This document shows positions 51,671 through 61,689 of a stretch of DNA of 64,000 nt, in pieces (within the stretch, counting starts at the first letter, position 1; each line of letters starts with the position of its first letter). Location of the stretch: assembly GCA_030998225.1 (NCBI GenBank), contig JAPYXD010000391.1, positions 2,542,001-2,606,000 of the forward strand, read 5' to 3'. Position numbers and translations under genes: made by a program. The notes beneath the pieces were generated by a model. That model saw nothing but the letters and a program-made list of their open reading frames with translations, searched no databases and was not told the origin of the DNA. This DNA comes from Diplolepis rosae. Lineage: Eukaryota; Arthropoda; Insecta; Hymenoptera; Diplolepididae.

Positions 51671-52241
51671 TTGTACACGGTGACCTATTTTAATCTATAA
51701 TCCCAAATATCTTCTAAAATACTTTATCTACGAAAAAAGGGTTCGGACCAAGGTTGACCAGGACCGAGGGGGACATTTGATTGTACCATAAATTTTGACT
51801 TTGATGTCAATTTTCAACCTCAAATGAAGGTAAGACCCTTTTTTTAAATGAGAACCCCTATTTTTGAATGCGGATTTGAAAAGAGCGGGAAATTTCACGT
51901 AAAAAATGACTTGTGGAGAAACGGTTTTTGTGACCTTGGAAAAGTGAAAAATTAAGGTCAAATGTCTGAGAAACGACCAGATGCCCTTTTTCTGAATTGT
52001 CTCGGTTTTTCGGGGTGAAAAAACGTTCAAGATGCTTCACACAAGTCGATGAAATGTTGAGGTGTACATCACCTTGACCATCATGACCTTCAGGTTAATT
52101 TTCAAGGTGACTTTAAGGTCAAGACGATTTTTCTTAGATTGAACTCTGAGCCCGGATAAAATTTTTTTGTAGACTTCAGGCTGTGGATTGTTATCACCCC
52201 CCCCCCCCCCCCCCACACCCAGATTGTAACAATCCTTTCGG

Positions 52242-52887
52242 ATGAGATGTAAATGGTACAGAATGATACTAGTTTCTTTCGATATGTACTTTTCTCAGAT
52301 GACAGTAAATTCTACAGCGACGGACAGCTCAATAGACATAACTGTCATTATTGGTCGTACGAAAATCCTCATTGGTACAGACCGATGGATCATCAAAATC
52401 GGTGGAGTGTTATGGTGTGGTGCGGAGTAGTAAATGGATATTTAATTGGACCTTACTTTTTTGACAGAAACGTTGACAGACACACTTACTTAGAGTTGTT
52501 AAGGGACCATTCACCTGGACTATTGGAGAACGTTGACTTAGCAACAAGACAAAGAATGTGGCTTCAACAAGATGGTGCATCGCCACATTTTGCACTCATC
52601 GTACGTGAGTTTTTGAACTTAAATTTCAAGGAGAGATGGATTGGACGAGGAGGTCCATTCGAATGGCGCCCTACTTACCAGACCTAACATTACCCGATTT
52701 CTTTTTATGGAGTTATATTAAAAATGTAGTTTTTGCTCAGCGACCCACAACAAGAGAAGATCTGATGGAAAGGATTCGGAGAGCTTGCGCAGGCACCTCT
52801 CGAGAAACTTCGCTGAAAACTGTGGATGTTTTTGAAAGACGTCTACGTTTGTGTCTTCAAGCCAATGGAGAGCACTTCGAACAGTGA
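52242..52887 (+). pseudogene. Mariner-type transposase, N-terminally truncated and frameshifted
   Basis: Two frames. The first (52,253-52,687) has VLFSDDSKFYSDG, HNCHYWSYENPHWYRP, MWLQQDGASPHFALIV and ERWIGRGGPFEW. A frameshift near 52,660 leads to PDLTLPDFFLWSYIKNVVFA and a C-terminal tail ending EHFEQ. The pattern parallels the 16,351 transposase (IWFQQDGAAAHYG, HRWIGRRAEIEW, PDLTPLDYFLWGYLKS). The HTH domain is missing, so this copy is non-autonomous. Confidence 0.85.
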
Positions 52888-52918
52888 CTCCGTGGCTGAT
52901 TGTAACACGGTAGCATTG

Positions 52919-53050
52919 GTGAGAGGCAAGGGGACCCACGTTAATCAACCATCCGAAACGTGAGAGGCAAGGGGAACTCACGACAAGAAAGCACCCCAAA
53001 GGAAACAGAACTTACTACGTCCACGTTGTTGTTTCTGGGTAACGCTAAAA
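52919..53050 (+). other. Conserved hairpin block, duplicated
   Basis: GTGAGAGGCAAGGGGACCCACG (first 20 bases shared) at 52,920-52,940 and CGTGAG...CTCACG at 52,959-52,982 are two copies of the hairpin found after the 16,351 transposase. GCACCCCAAAGGAAACAGAA and the CCACGTTGTTGTT/GGGTAACGCTAAAAG block follow. Confidence 0.7.
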
Positions 53051-53734
53051 GTAAGGACAAAGTGTCTTTTTTTTCGTAACTAGTCACAGAGAAGTGACAT
53101 TGTCAAGATTGTCACTTTTGTAACTACATAGTCACAGTCTTTACATCTTATCCGAAATGAATGTTACTGTCTGGGTGTGTTTGAGGGGTGGGGGGGGGGG
53201 GCTGTTGTGATAACAATCCACAGCCTGAAGTCTACAAAAAAAATTTATACGAGCACAGAGTTCAACCTGATAAAAATCGCCTTGACCTTCAAGTTACCTT
53301 GAAAATTGACCTGAAGGTCATTAAACTCAAGGTGATGTACACCTTAAAATTTCATCGACTTTTGTGAAGCATCTTGAATGTTTTTTTATCCAGAAAAACC
53401 AAGACAATTCAGAAAAAGGGCATCTGGTCGTTTCCCAGACATTTGACCTTAATTTTTTTACCTTTCCAAGGTCACAAAAACCATTTTTCCACAGGTCATT
53501 TTTGACGTGAAATTTCCCGCTCTTTTCAAATCCACAGTCAAAAATAGGGGTTCTCATTTAAGAAAAGGGTCTTACCTCCATTTGACCATGAAAATTGACC
53601 TCAAGGACAAAATTGATGGTACGATCAAATGTCCCCCTCGGTCCTGGTCAACCTTTGTCCGAACCATTTTTTCATAGATAAAGTATTTTAGAAGATATTT
53701 GGGATTATAGATTAAAATGGATTACCGTGTATGT

Positions 53735-54075
53735 CCTAAAAAAGCAACTTCTAGGTATAAAAATTCGCACCCATCTGGCTACAATTTTAGATTTGCTGAA
53801 CTTAATCTTCCCATCAATTTGTTGAATTTTTCCTCTCGTTCTTTAAGTGAATTTGCATATGAAGCAATGTCATCTAGGTAAGTAGACGAATAACTCAGTT
53901 CCTTGAAGGTCTTTTAAAACTAAATCCATTAATCGCTAAAAAGTAGCTGGTGAATTGTTCAAACCAAATGGCATATGGTCAAATTCATAATGGCAGTAAG
54001 GGGTTGAAAAACCTCTTTTATGAGAGTCTTCTGGACACATTTTCATTTGTTAAAATCTGGAAACCTGTATGAAGT
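53735..54075 (-). pseudogene. pol: Reverse transcriptase fragment of element C
   Basis: Frameshifted pieces on the minus strand read MCPEDSHKRGFSTP, FDHMPFGLNNSPATF, MDLVLKDLQGTELFVYL and, at the mariner junction, FLGH. These are RT motifs 4-7 of a gypsy element; the YLDD is damaged. Upstream motifs are absent because the pogo-like element starts at about 54,075. Confidence 0.65.
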
Positions 54076-54207
54076 GTAACCGTCTTTAAGTGCATTTTAT
54101 TATATTTCTGCCAAATAAAGTGAATTTTGTGTACAAGACCAAGCAGAAAAATTTATTCCCAAAAAGGGTGGAAAAATGTAAAGTTCTAAATTGAGTGACA
54201 AATTTTA

Positions 54208-54777
54208 ATGGGGGTAAACTACCCCAAAAGAAGTTGCGATTATATTAGACGACCATTATTCTATATTACAAAAAGTAATCGTGAGTTAAGTGCTTTTCAA
54301 CATCGATTGAGAAAAGTGATATCAGTACGTCAATTGTGGCGATGGGCAGGACAAGTAAATAAAGGCGGTACATACATGGAAAAGTTGCATCGTATTGCGG
54401 AGTACGCATTGAACAATTTTAAAAGTGCAATTGATGCTGGTATAATAATTCACGATGTAGACCTACACAAATGGGGTCTACATGCTAAAAATATCCTTGG
54501 TTTTGAAGACACGCGATTTAAAGCATCTGACTGGTGGGTGTGGAAGGTTAAAAGAACTCATCTAATAACATTCAGAAAAGTCAATAAATTCATTACCAGA
54601 AAAAAATTAGAAGATAAGGAAAAGTTAGAAGTAAATGCGGAGAGTTTTGTGAATGAAGTGAAGTCGTACATCACACAATATGGGAGATCTATTTCTTCTA
54701 CAACTCACAGCTACACTATCCAACCCAGGATTCTTAAATCTGGAAAACTTACGTCTAGTAAATTTGTGTATTTTTAA
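54208..54777 (+). CDS. CENPB/pogo-type HTH domain protein (transposase N-terminal part)
   Basis: 189 residues. The N-terminal ~75 residues are basic. Residues about 95-130 (LHAKNILGFEDTRFKASDWW followed by VWKVKRTHLITFRKV) match the second helix-turn-helix of CENPB-type domains, which in Tigger/pogo transposases binds the terminal repeats. The frame ends at 54,775 with no DDE domain; a polypyrimidine tract and CAG at about 54,838 suggest a possible intron before the DDE-like sequence, but the core is largely deleted. Inferred a non-functional remnant, although the DNA-binding part is intact. Confidence 0.7.
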   Translation: MGVNYPKRSCDYIRRPLFYITKSNRELSAFQHRLRKVISVRQLWRWAGQVNKGGTYMEKLHRIAEYALNNFKSAIDAGIIIHDVDLHKWGLHAKNILGFEDTRFKASDWWVWKVKRTHLITFRKVNKFITRKKLEDKEKLEVNAESFVNEVKSYITQYGRSISSTTHSYTIQPRILKSGKLTSSKFVYF

Positions 54778-54839
54778 TAATTTTTATTCATAAAATAAAT
54801 TTATTACAGTCATTACATTTTACAAATTATTCTGCCTGC

Positions 54840-56310
54840 AGAACATTTTCAGAGTTGGTTTGAAAATGTATTTTTCCCAAATGTAGAGCCGACAAGCGCG
54901 TTGATCACAGACTTTTAGACTGGAAATTACCCTGAAGTTGTACGGCAAGCGATACCTGCTGGAAATAATATTATTCCTATTGTTACGTCAGAAACGTAAC
55001 ATTTCTCTTCTTAAAAGATTCCTCGTTTTATGTTAGGATCGAAAATGATCCTCTCTAAGGGATGAGGAGAAGTCAGTGATTGAGAATGGTTATTGATATA
55101 AAGTATGTTTATTGACAATCAAATTGAGAAACGAAGAAGCATCATGGAATTGGAAATCGAATTGAAATTTAGATGTACCTTTGTAATTACCCCGAGTGAA
55201 ATTTGTCTGATGAATTATTGAGTCCAGTGGAGCGAAGGTGGTCAGTTGAGTCCTCGTTGAGATCGTTGAGATAGTACTTGTTTGATGGGAAATTCGTTGT
55301 TGAGACGGTTGGTCTAGTCGATTCTTGATCCAAGTTTAGAGAGAATTTTGGACGGTGATTCCCCTTCACTTTCTAATGTCGTTGAACTCAGCGTCGAGTA
55401 GGAATTCGTCTAAGTAGCGGTAAAATCTGATGAGGCTGGACTGAACTCGTAACGTAGAGATAATGAAACTGGATGGTACTGGACTAGACTGAACTGAACT
55501 CGCCGTGTAGAGATGATGGTACTGGACTGACTTCTCTTGGGATTTTTGCCTTTTATAGAACTTTTGCAAGGTTGCTTATGGTGTGAGCAAAACCAACGTG
55601 TACCACCTTTGGTATTAAGATCGGATGAGTTGCCCTCTCTGATGACTCGTGCTCCAATGAAATTCATTACCTGGCACTAATGTCGCAATCTATTTGATCT
55701 GTTATTCGATTCTAACGAAAAGGTCAACTACTGTGGAAGTAAAAACAAGGTGTATCATCTTTTCCATATTTGGTATTTTAAGATCGGATGAGTTGCCTTC
55801 TCTGATCACTTATGTTTCGATGAAATTTATTACCTGGCATTAGTGTCATAGTCAAATATATCAAGTCTATTTTATCTGTTATTCGATTCTAACGAAAAGG
55901 TCAACTACTGTGGAAGTAAAAACAAGGTGTACGATCTTTTCCATATATTGGTGTTTAAAGTCGAATGAGTTGCCTTTACCGATGAGTCACGTTCCGATGA
56001 AATTTATTACTTGGCGTTAATGTTACAGCCAAATATATCTATTTAGATTTGCCTTTCGATTTTAAAGATCTTCCTATTTCTTGTTAGATCTTGCTGTTGA
56101 GTCAATATAATCAAGGACGTAGTAATGTTGCCTTGATCTCTTCATTGGTTCCTTAATTTGTTTATTACTCTAGGTGGTAGAGTCGCGGGACGTGACACTA
56201 TGATTATACCAAAAGGCACTACTGTAAAAGTTCAGCCGCTTGACAGCTATGAATTTCGCATATGGACAAATTATGTGACATTTTTCAGATTCAGTTATAC
56301 TTTTTAGACT
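54840..56310 (+). pseudogene. DDE_1 transposase fragment split by a solo LTR
   Basis: 54,840-54,980 encodes HFQSWFENVFFPNVEPTSAL then ITDF, a stop, and YPEVVRQAIPAGNNII. 56,198-56,310 encodes IIPKGTTVKVQPLDSYEFRI. This is the second-Asp to QPLD stretch of DDE_1 transposases. Omitting the LTR and one CTAT copy leaves the reading frame continuous, so the LTR is the only lesion at this point. Confidence 0.75.
54981..56197 (-). mobile_element. Solo LTR, copy 2, with CTAT target duplication and duplicated U3
   Basis: The reverse complement starts TGTCACGTCCCGCGACTC and ends GTTTCTGACGTAACA, matching the LTR at 20,709-21,629. CTAT flanks it on both sides (54,977-54,980 and 56,198-56,201). The TATA box CTATAAAAGG is at 55,558-55,549. 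It is about 300 bp longer than copy 1 because a U3 segment of about 177 bp is repeated (the phrase CGAAAAGGTCAACTACTGTG at 55,716 and 55,893). Confidence 0.88.
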
Positions 56311-56900
56311 ATGATTTAAATCTGCACATACAAAATAATATTATAATAATGATAGAAAATTATTTTGGGGCAGTTTACCCCCATAACAATTTTGACTAAA
56401 TTGAGAAATTCATATTTTTTACCTACAATGGGAGGAGATTTTTCGTTTTGATTTTGTTCGCAATAATTACCTTAGCTTACAAAAAAAATCACTTAATGCT
56501 GGTTACCTGTTATAAAGTAATTTCTCGGGAAAGTGTTAAAACACGTAAACTTTATTTTATTATCGAGTGTAACATATATTTTTTTCAGCCTCAATTTACA
56601 GCTATTTGGTCATCTTATATAATCGTATCTTCTTTTTGGGTAATTTACCTCAATTAAAATTTTTCACTCAATTGAGAACTTAAAATTTTTCCATCCTCTT
56701 CGTGAAAAACATTTTCTGCTTGGTTTTGTACGCGAAACTTACTTTATTTTGTAGAAATATAATAACATGCACTTAAGGGTGGTTACCCCTTATAAATTAA
56801 TTTCTCGTGAAAATGAAAAAACACGTAAACTTTATTTTATTATCGCGTGCAACATATATTTCTTCAGATTTTTCGGGTTGAAATCATGCCCGTTTGAAAT

Positions 56901-57640
56901 TTTTTTGGATAATCAAAAATTATTGTTGTATTGTAATTAATTATAAAACAATCTTTTTGATCAAGTTGACAAAATAACATTTTTCATCTCTTATTGTGAG
57001 CAGAATGCTTGAGTTAGTTTAATTGTAAAAGATTCTGTTATTATGTGTGAAACAACTAAATAGATATTATTTTATTCTTTTATCGTAATATCTTTGATCT
57101 CAAATTTCAATCAATACAGTTATTTGGTAAATCAAGTTACAGTGCGCTTATCGCGACTTATAATATGCGCTGGACAAGTTACATATTTTGATCAATGACA
57201 TTTTTGTGGAGTTGAATCGGTTCTGAACTCTAACGTGAATTGTTAGATTTCGAATTTTCAAAAAATGTTACGGGAATTTTACTCTTTTTCGTAATATCTA
57301 TAATCTCAATTTTAAATTAATACAGTTATTTGGTGAATTAAGTTACGGTGCGTTTATCGCGACTTCTCATATGCGTTGGACAACATACAAGTACATATTT
57401 TATTTTTATTTTATTTTTGTTTTCTTGTTTTTTGTTTCTTTAGCTATTTGCCTGAAAAACTATTCCGAAATTATTATCAAAAGATTTATAAAAGTATTCA
57501 CATTATAAATGACTGATCTATACCGGTTTCTATAAATAAATTCTTGGATTACAAGTTTAATGGAACGAGCTATAATTTATACAATTAATATATAAGTCTA
57601 TTTGAGATATCCAAACCTTCCAATCTCATGAACGCAGAAA
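56901..57640. other. AT-rich region without recognisable genes
   Basis: TATTTGGT(A/G)AATCAAGTTA-CAGTGCG and following bases occur twice (about 57,121 and 57,329), a short direct repeat about 208 bp apart. Otherwise nothing. Confidence 0.4.
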
Positions 57641-57645
57641 CAAAA

Positions 57646-57735
57646 ATCCAAAGTTGAAAGTTTTTTTCCTCTTTTTGTTGAAGGGCTTCTCTGAACAACA
57701 CATATTAACACGAAATTCACTCTGAGAAGTTCAAA
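57646..57735 (+). repeat. Fragment of the 28,248 palindrome family
   Basis: TTGAAAGTTTTTTTCCTCTT and TTGTTGAAGGGCTTCTCTGA match the inner arm of the 28.2-kb palindrome. No hammerhead core is present in this piece. Confidence 0.7.
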
Positions 57736-58060
57736 TTGTGACTGATTTTAAATTTTCGAAGGGGTTTGTAGACTGGCCAGATGAAATGGAGAGAAATTTT
57801 TTGTGTGCAAGTTTTCCTTTTGAATTTGAAAGGGAAAAGTGAGAGGATAAACAAAAACTAATAGAAAACACGACGTCCAAGGGATGATCGTAAACCGTAA
57901 CCGGAGTCATAGCGGTACGACAAATATGGGAATTTTTCTTGTGGCCATATGTATATATTCGAGAACACGAACACTAGTAGACGGAAATACTATACTTAAA
58001 AAGAGTATTTTGCATGAAAGGTTTAGGCTAAGAATTTGTTATTTTTATTTTTTAAATTTT

Positions 58061-58399
58061 TCAAGGTTTGCTGTTTAATAAAGAGTGATAAAAAACGAAT
58101 AAATTTTCTGTGTCAGATCTTTGGTTTATTGAATTGGGGTTGCTAGCTATGTGAGTCATTTCTAAAATCATTCGTTTTTTATAATTTGAAGATTTATCTA
58201 CTATTTGAAAATTATCAAAACTGAAGGTGTGATCCTGTTGCAAGGCATGTTTCGTCAGGGCAGTCCATTTGTCAGGGGGGTTATAAACATCCCTCTTGTG
58301 TTCATGTAATCTAGTTTTCAGGGGTCGTTTTGTGGTGCCTATGTAAGTGGCTGTACAGTCTGAGCATGGAATGTTATAAATTACATCAGCAGTATCCAA
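58061..58399 (-). pseudogene. Penelope-like GIY-YIG endonuclease
   Basis: 112 residues: VIYNIPCSDCTATYIGTTKR then PLKTRLHEHKRDV, KWTALTKHALQQDHTFSFDN, a basic block (SSNYKKRMILEMTHI) and SINQRSDT. The Y-I-G after the Cys pair and Arg/His/Glu downstream (RLHEH) are the GIY-YIG catalytic pattern. It would supply target nicking for PLE retrotransposition. The RT domain that should precede it is absent: only about 240 bp separate it from the hammerhead-bearing 5' segment, so the element is internally deleted. Confidence 0.8.
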
Positions 58400-58690
58400 T
58401 TTGGAGATACTGTCTTTCGTGGATTTAAAGAAGCGGGATGGGTCATTAACGTTGCATATTCCAACATAGTTTCAAAATAGTTTAGGCAAAATAATGCAAG
58501 CAAAGCCCTAATAGCCTTAACCAATTCAAGTGAAGAAATCGTAGTGTCACCCTCCATATTAATATTATAAAAGATGCTGGTTTGCGATCAATGAGGGTCA
58601 AATATAGAGAAGAAAACTCTTCATAATGTCATAATTGTTGCGACGTTTCGTTGGCTATGAGTTTGCCAACCTCATCAGGCTTTATTAAAT
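58400..58690 (-). mobile_element. PLE 5' segment with hammerhead
   Basis: On the minus strand, the hammerhead motif is followed by TTTGACCCTCATTGATCG, ACCAGCATCTTTTATA and then sequence (ACATAGTTTCAAAATAGTTT in plus sense) that is the parent of the tandem array at 61.7-63.3 kb. It then joins the endonuclease ORF. Confidence 0.65.
58642..58678 (-). ncRNA. Hammerhead ribozyme-like motif, PLE class 1
   Basis: Minus strand: CTGATGAG (58,678-58,671), stem II GTTGGC/GCCAAC, GAAACGTC (58,649-58,642). The loop has one change relative to 15,409 (AAACTCATA). Confidence 0.65.
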
Positions 58691-58789
58691 TAAAAAAAAA
58701 AACATTCACATCCATATTGAATTTATCCAAAAATCCCTCGAACGTATTAAGAAACAAATTCTCAATTCCAATTTAGATTGTAATACCGT

Positions 58790-58856
58790 TATTAAGTTAT
58801 TAAGTTAAGTTATTAAGAAGTTATTAAGAAGTTATTAAGTTATTAAGTTATTAAGA
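58790..58856. repeat. (TTATTAAG)n microsatellite
   Basis: Irregular tandem TTATTAAG/TTATTAAGAAG units between the minus-strand and plus-strand PLE pieces. Confidence 0.8.
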
Positions 58857-59470
58857 ATCCGTAGTCTGTGAACATCAATTGGAATGCAACCATGAATTTG
58901 ATTGGGAAAATACCAAGATTGTTGATTATGTCTCTGACTATCCGAAAAGATTAACATCAGAGATGATCCACATAAATTTTAATAAATTTAGTATAAAAAA
59001 AAGAAGACATATTTACTTTGAATAGAATTTATTTTTCATTACTTAATAGATTAAATTCATGATAGCTTTCCAGCTGATGTCTGTTTACATTTCAAATTCT
59101 ATGTTTACAATAACTGTTGTCAATATTTAAAGTTAACTGTTTGAATGTAATAATTTAGTAGACAAAGTGTCGTCGACTCCATGACATCACGTCATTTTAT
59201 TAGTAAAATCATGACTTTTATTATAATTTTATATTCTCGACATTACTCATCATGAGTTAACCTTCTTTTATAAAGGTAAAATTGAATAATTTTGTGTATG
59301 TTTTTGATATTAAGTTAATTTAATTTTTATTTTTCTTGTGTGTGACAATTTTACTATTTGTTGTTTTTTTTAATTTAATAAAGCCTGATGAGGTTGGCAA
59401 ACCCATAGCCAACGAAACGTCGCAACAATTATGACATTATGAAGAGTTTTCTTCTTTATATTTGACCCTC
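58857..59470 (+). mobile_element. PLE 3' fragment (GIY-YIG C-terminus, 3' UTR, hammerhead)
   Basis: Plus frame CEHQLECNHEFDWENTKIVD then YVSDYPKRLTSEMIHINFNK matches the endonuclease C-terminus. Its 3' UTR matches 14,746-15,059 inverted. A hammerhead motif follows at 59,385, and PLE 5' sequence resumes after the TC element at 61,422, so this was a head-to-tail PLE junction. Confidence 0.7.
59385..59421 (+). ncRNA. Hammerhead ribozyme-like motif, PLE class 1
   Basis: CTGATGAG 59,385-59,392, stem II GTTGGC/GCCAAC, GAAACGTC 59,414-59,421; core identical to 15,409. Confidence 0.65.
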
Positions 59471-60569
59471 CCCGTGTAGAAATTGCCCTATCTTTCCTTA
59501 TTTCAAGTTGGGTTCTAGTGGGGCCCGGAATAGAAATTCCTCATCTAGAAAAAACTGGTAGGGGCCCTGTTAGCACCCGATTAGTATTTCTAGTCCAGAA
59601 AAAACTGATAGGGGCCCTGTCAGGTTCTAGTGAGGAATTCCTTGTTTCGCTTAAGTATGGAAAATCTATTTGTATCTGGCGGGGCCCCGACTAGAGAATC
59701 CCTATTTGTAATATTTGTGGTTAAGGTTAGGTCCATTAGATACAACATAACCTTTATTCTTTATTCTCATTAAAATTTGATCTTATCTGATAAAAATTGA
59801 GATTTTCTGAACACGGTCTTGGATAAAATCAATACTTAAGAGGAAGCAACAACATTTAAGAAAACTTTTTCATAATTTTAACTCGAATTCGCATGTAATT
59901 ATAATAATCATATGCGAGCACGTATGTGTATGTGTGTGTATCTTATTGTGTCGAGGTAATAACAATAACGAAACATGTAGTTCAATTAACATGGGGTGAA
60001 TAGTAAAATCAATTGAAGCTTTCATAATAAACATAAGCGGTAGAAGTTACTACATAAGTGTAGTTAGAAAAACAAACTATTGATAAGTAAATAAGTGTAC
60101 TATTTTTTTAATAGTACTTCATTAGTTGGAATTACTTATTGCGAACTTTAATGCATAATTTCGTTATGCGATAATTTTCTTGATTCAAAAGTTTCATCAT
60201 ATTTTTGGAATTGAAAAAACTCAAATTTTTTAGATTCTGAACATACGTTGATTTTACTCTTAAAAACAAAAATTAAAGGAATCATAACGTGTATAAAGTA
60301 TCACTAATATACAATAATAAAAATTAATACTTCTAAAATGTATATAAATCTTTTTATTATGTAATGTTCTTTAATTCAAGAATTTGATCTGTTTATTTAA
60401 AAAATATTTCATTTTATAGAAAATCGATTCAATAATTAAAAATTTTAATCAGAATCATAAATTGGCATAAAATTTAAAAATTCCCGATTACACGGGGCCC
60501 ATACATTTCTTACACGGCCCTGCAGTAGTTGCAGGTTATAAACGCTATTTTCTTTCTTGTATACTAAGC

Positions 60570-60646
60570 GTGCGCAGCCGAGAGGCTTAGTCGTTAGGTT
60601 AGTAATGCCTTAATCATGAGTAGAGAGGGTTCGAACCCGCAGCGTT
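60570..60646 (+). tRNA. tRNA-like sequence inside the TC element, probably pseudo or SINE head
   Basis: GGCTTAGTCGTTAGG (60,584-60,598) resembles an A-box, and GGTTCGAACCC (60,628-60,638) is a perfect B-box core at normal distance. Acceptor-stem pairing is poor; AACGCT at 60,541 pairs with AGCGTT at 60,641 but is too far 5'. Best read as an RNA polymerase III-type relic. Confidence 0.4.
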
Positions 60647-60671
60647 AAGAATAATTTTTAATACCACCTGA

Positions 60672-60720
60672 ACGAGCGTTTGTGTAGTGTAGAGGGGGGG
60701 GGGGGTGTTTGTAGGTGTGT
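60672..60720. repeat. Poly(G) tract in G/T-rich sequence
   Basis: An uninterrupted run of about 12 G at 60,695 flanked by GTGTAG and GTTTGTAGGTG. Confidence 0.8.
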
Positions 60721-61421
60721 ATATAAAAATTGTAAGTTAGAGTCTACTTGAAAATAAATACAGTTATGAAATGTACTAATAAGAATATTCATCGATTCAA
60801 CTACTGCTCTTATTTGATTTACCCCTATGTTCCTGCGGTTCACTTAACTTCAAAAACTATACTGGGGCCTTTGTAAACTATGGAAAGTAAGTTAAAAAGT
60901 AGTCAAACTTACTGAGATTTTTTTTTCGTGTACGTGTAATGAAAAAGTACTGTCAATTTACTCAGAAAAAAATTTCCTAACTTGAAAATAGATTTTTTAC
61001 TGTGAAAACAGTAAACTTAACCTTCCAAGCGAATATCCCTTCATTGCCGTTAAAAATGTTAAATATTAGGGTCTTAACTCGAATTTCCCCTGTACTTTTT
61101 CTCTCAGTGTGGAAAATCGTTTTTATTTATTATTTTCTCAGTGAGATACCTGAACAAAATTGGTCACGCTACTCTGCTAATATATGCCCTTAAATTCAAT
61201 GTGGAAGCCCAATAGGGCCCTAATGGTGTCCTTTTTTGTAGGTGGGGAAGTGTAAGGGCTGACCTCACTAAACCCCTACTAGAAAGTCTAGTAGGGCCCA
61301 TCTCGACAAAAGCGTTACGTTACCGACGGGGCCCTGACTAGTTTTCCACGCTAGATCCCGACTAGAGATGGGGCAAACTCGTCGGGGCCCCACTAGACCC
61401 CTATCAAAATTTCTACACGGG

Positions 61422-61500
61422 TCATTGATCGCAAACCAGCATCTTTTATAATCTTAAACAATTCAGTTTTGCACCAAAGAACTTATTGTGGTTACAGTTA
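61422..61500 (+). mobile_element. PLE 5' segment resumed after the TC element
   Basis: TCATTGATCGCAAACCAGCA and following bases continue the PLE sequence broken at 59,470. Confidence 0.75.
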
Positions 61501-61689
61501 AGTTTGGATGCCAAAATAGACTTATAAATTAATTTTTATAAATTTTAAATAATCGTTTAGAAATTGTTTATAAATTGTTTTTCAGTCCAAAAATTTTTTA
61601 AAAATAACATTAATGCTTTATATCAAGCCCCTTCCATTTAACTTGTAATTGAAGAATTTATATATTTTTTTTTATAGACACCGGTATTG

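Larger units (their letters stand above)
51676..53729 (+). mobile_element. Second mariner-type (DD41D-like) element with long TIRs of about 560 bp
   Basis: Begins CACGGTGACCTATTTTAATC, ends with GATTAAAATGGATTACCGTG, flanked by TA (51,674-51,675 and 53,730-53,731). The inverted arms run to poly(C) at 52,197-52,214 and poly(G) at 53,188-53,200 and are rich in AAGGTCA. Size 2,054 bp. It has the same conserved hairpin block as the 15,691 family after its transposase, though the TIR sequences differ. It interrupts RT of element C. Confidence 0.88.
48300..54075 (-). mobile_element. Errantivirus-like retroelement C, fragmented
   Basis: Minus-strand order: RT pieces (54,075-53,735 and 51,670-51,400), RNase H (51,390-51,124), AT-hook linker (49,150-48,870), pre-integrase module (48,855-48,547), integrase C-terminus (48,556-48,300). 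It is interrupted by a DD41D-type element inside RT and by 49.3-51.1 kb sequence (including LTR-like repeat copy 2) between RNase H and linker. The integrase core is deleted. 5' parts end at the pogo-like element. Confidence 0.7.
54075..56900 (+). mobile_element. Pogo-like (DDE_1) DNA transposon, interrupted by a solo LTR
   Basis: A CENPB-type HTH ORF (54,208) and a DDE_1 fragment (54,840-54,980 and 56,201-56,310) lie between inverted repeats. About 54,078-54,220 is the reverse complement of about 56,630-56,800, including GTACAAGACCAAGCAGAAAA. The right end contains tandem variants of the same block at about 56,360-56,590 and 56,690-56,880. The middle of the DDE domain is missing. Confidence 0.75.
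59471..61421. mobile_element. Unclassified TIR element with GGGCCC subterminal repeats, TC target duplication
   Basis: Starts CCCGTGTAGAAATT and ends with its near-complement AATTTCTACACGGG. Three intact PLE copies show the empty site GACCCTCATTGATC, so TC is duplicated at the insertion. Within 230 bp of each end lie about four motifs of the form CTAG-TAGGGGCCC (left: near 59,521, 59,552, 59,603, 59,682; right: near 61,214, 61,292, 61,329, 61,385). The 1,951-bp element has no transposase-like ORF, so it is non-autonomous. Subterminal repeats and a 2-bp duplication recall CACTA-type elements, but the termini are not CACTA. Confidence 0.8.

Noticed and set aside
60570..60646. Functional tRNA gene
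   Set aside because: Good B-box but no acceptable acceptor stem or anticodon arm.
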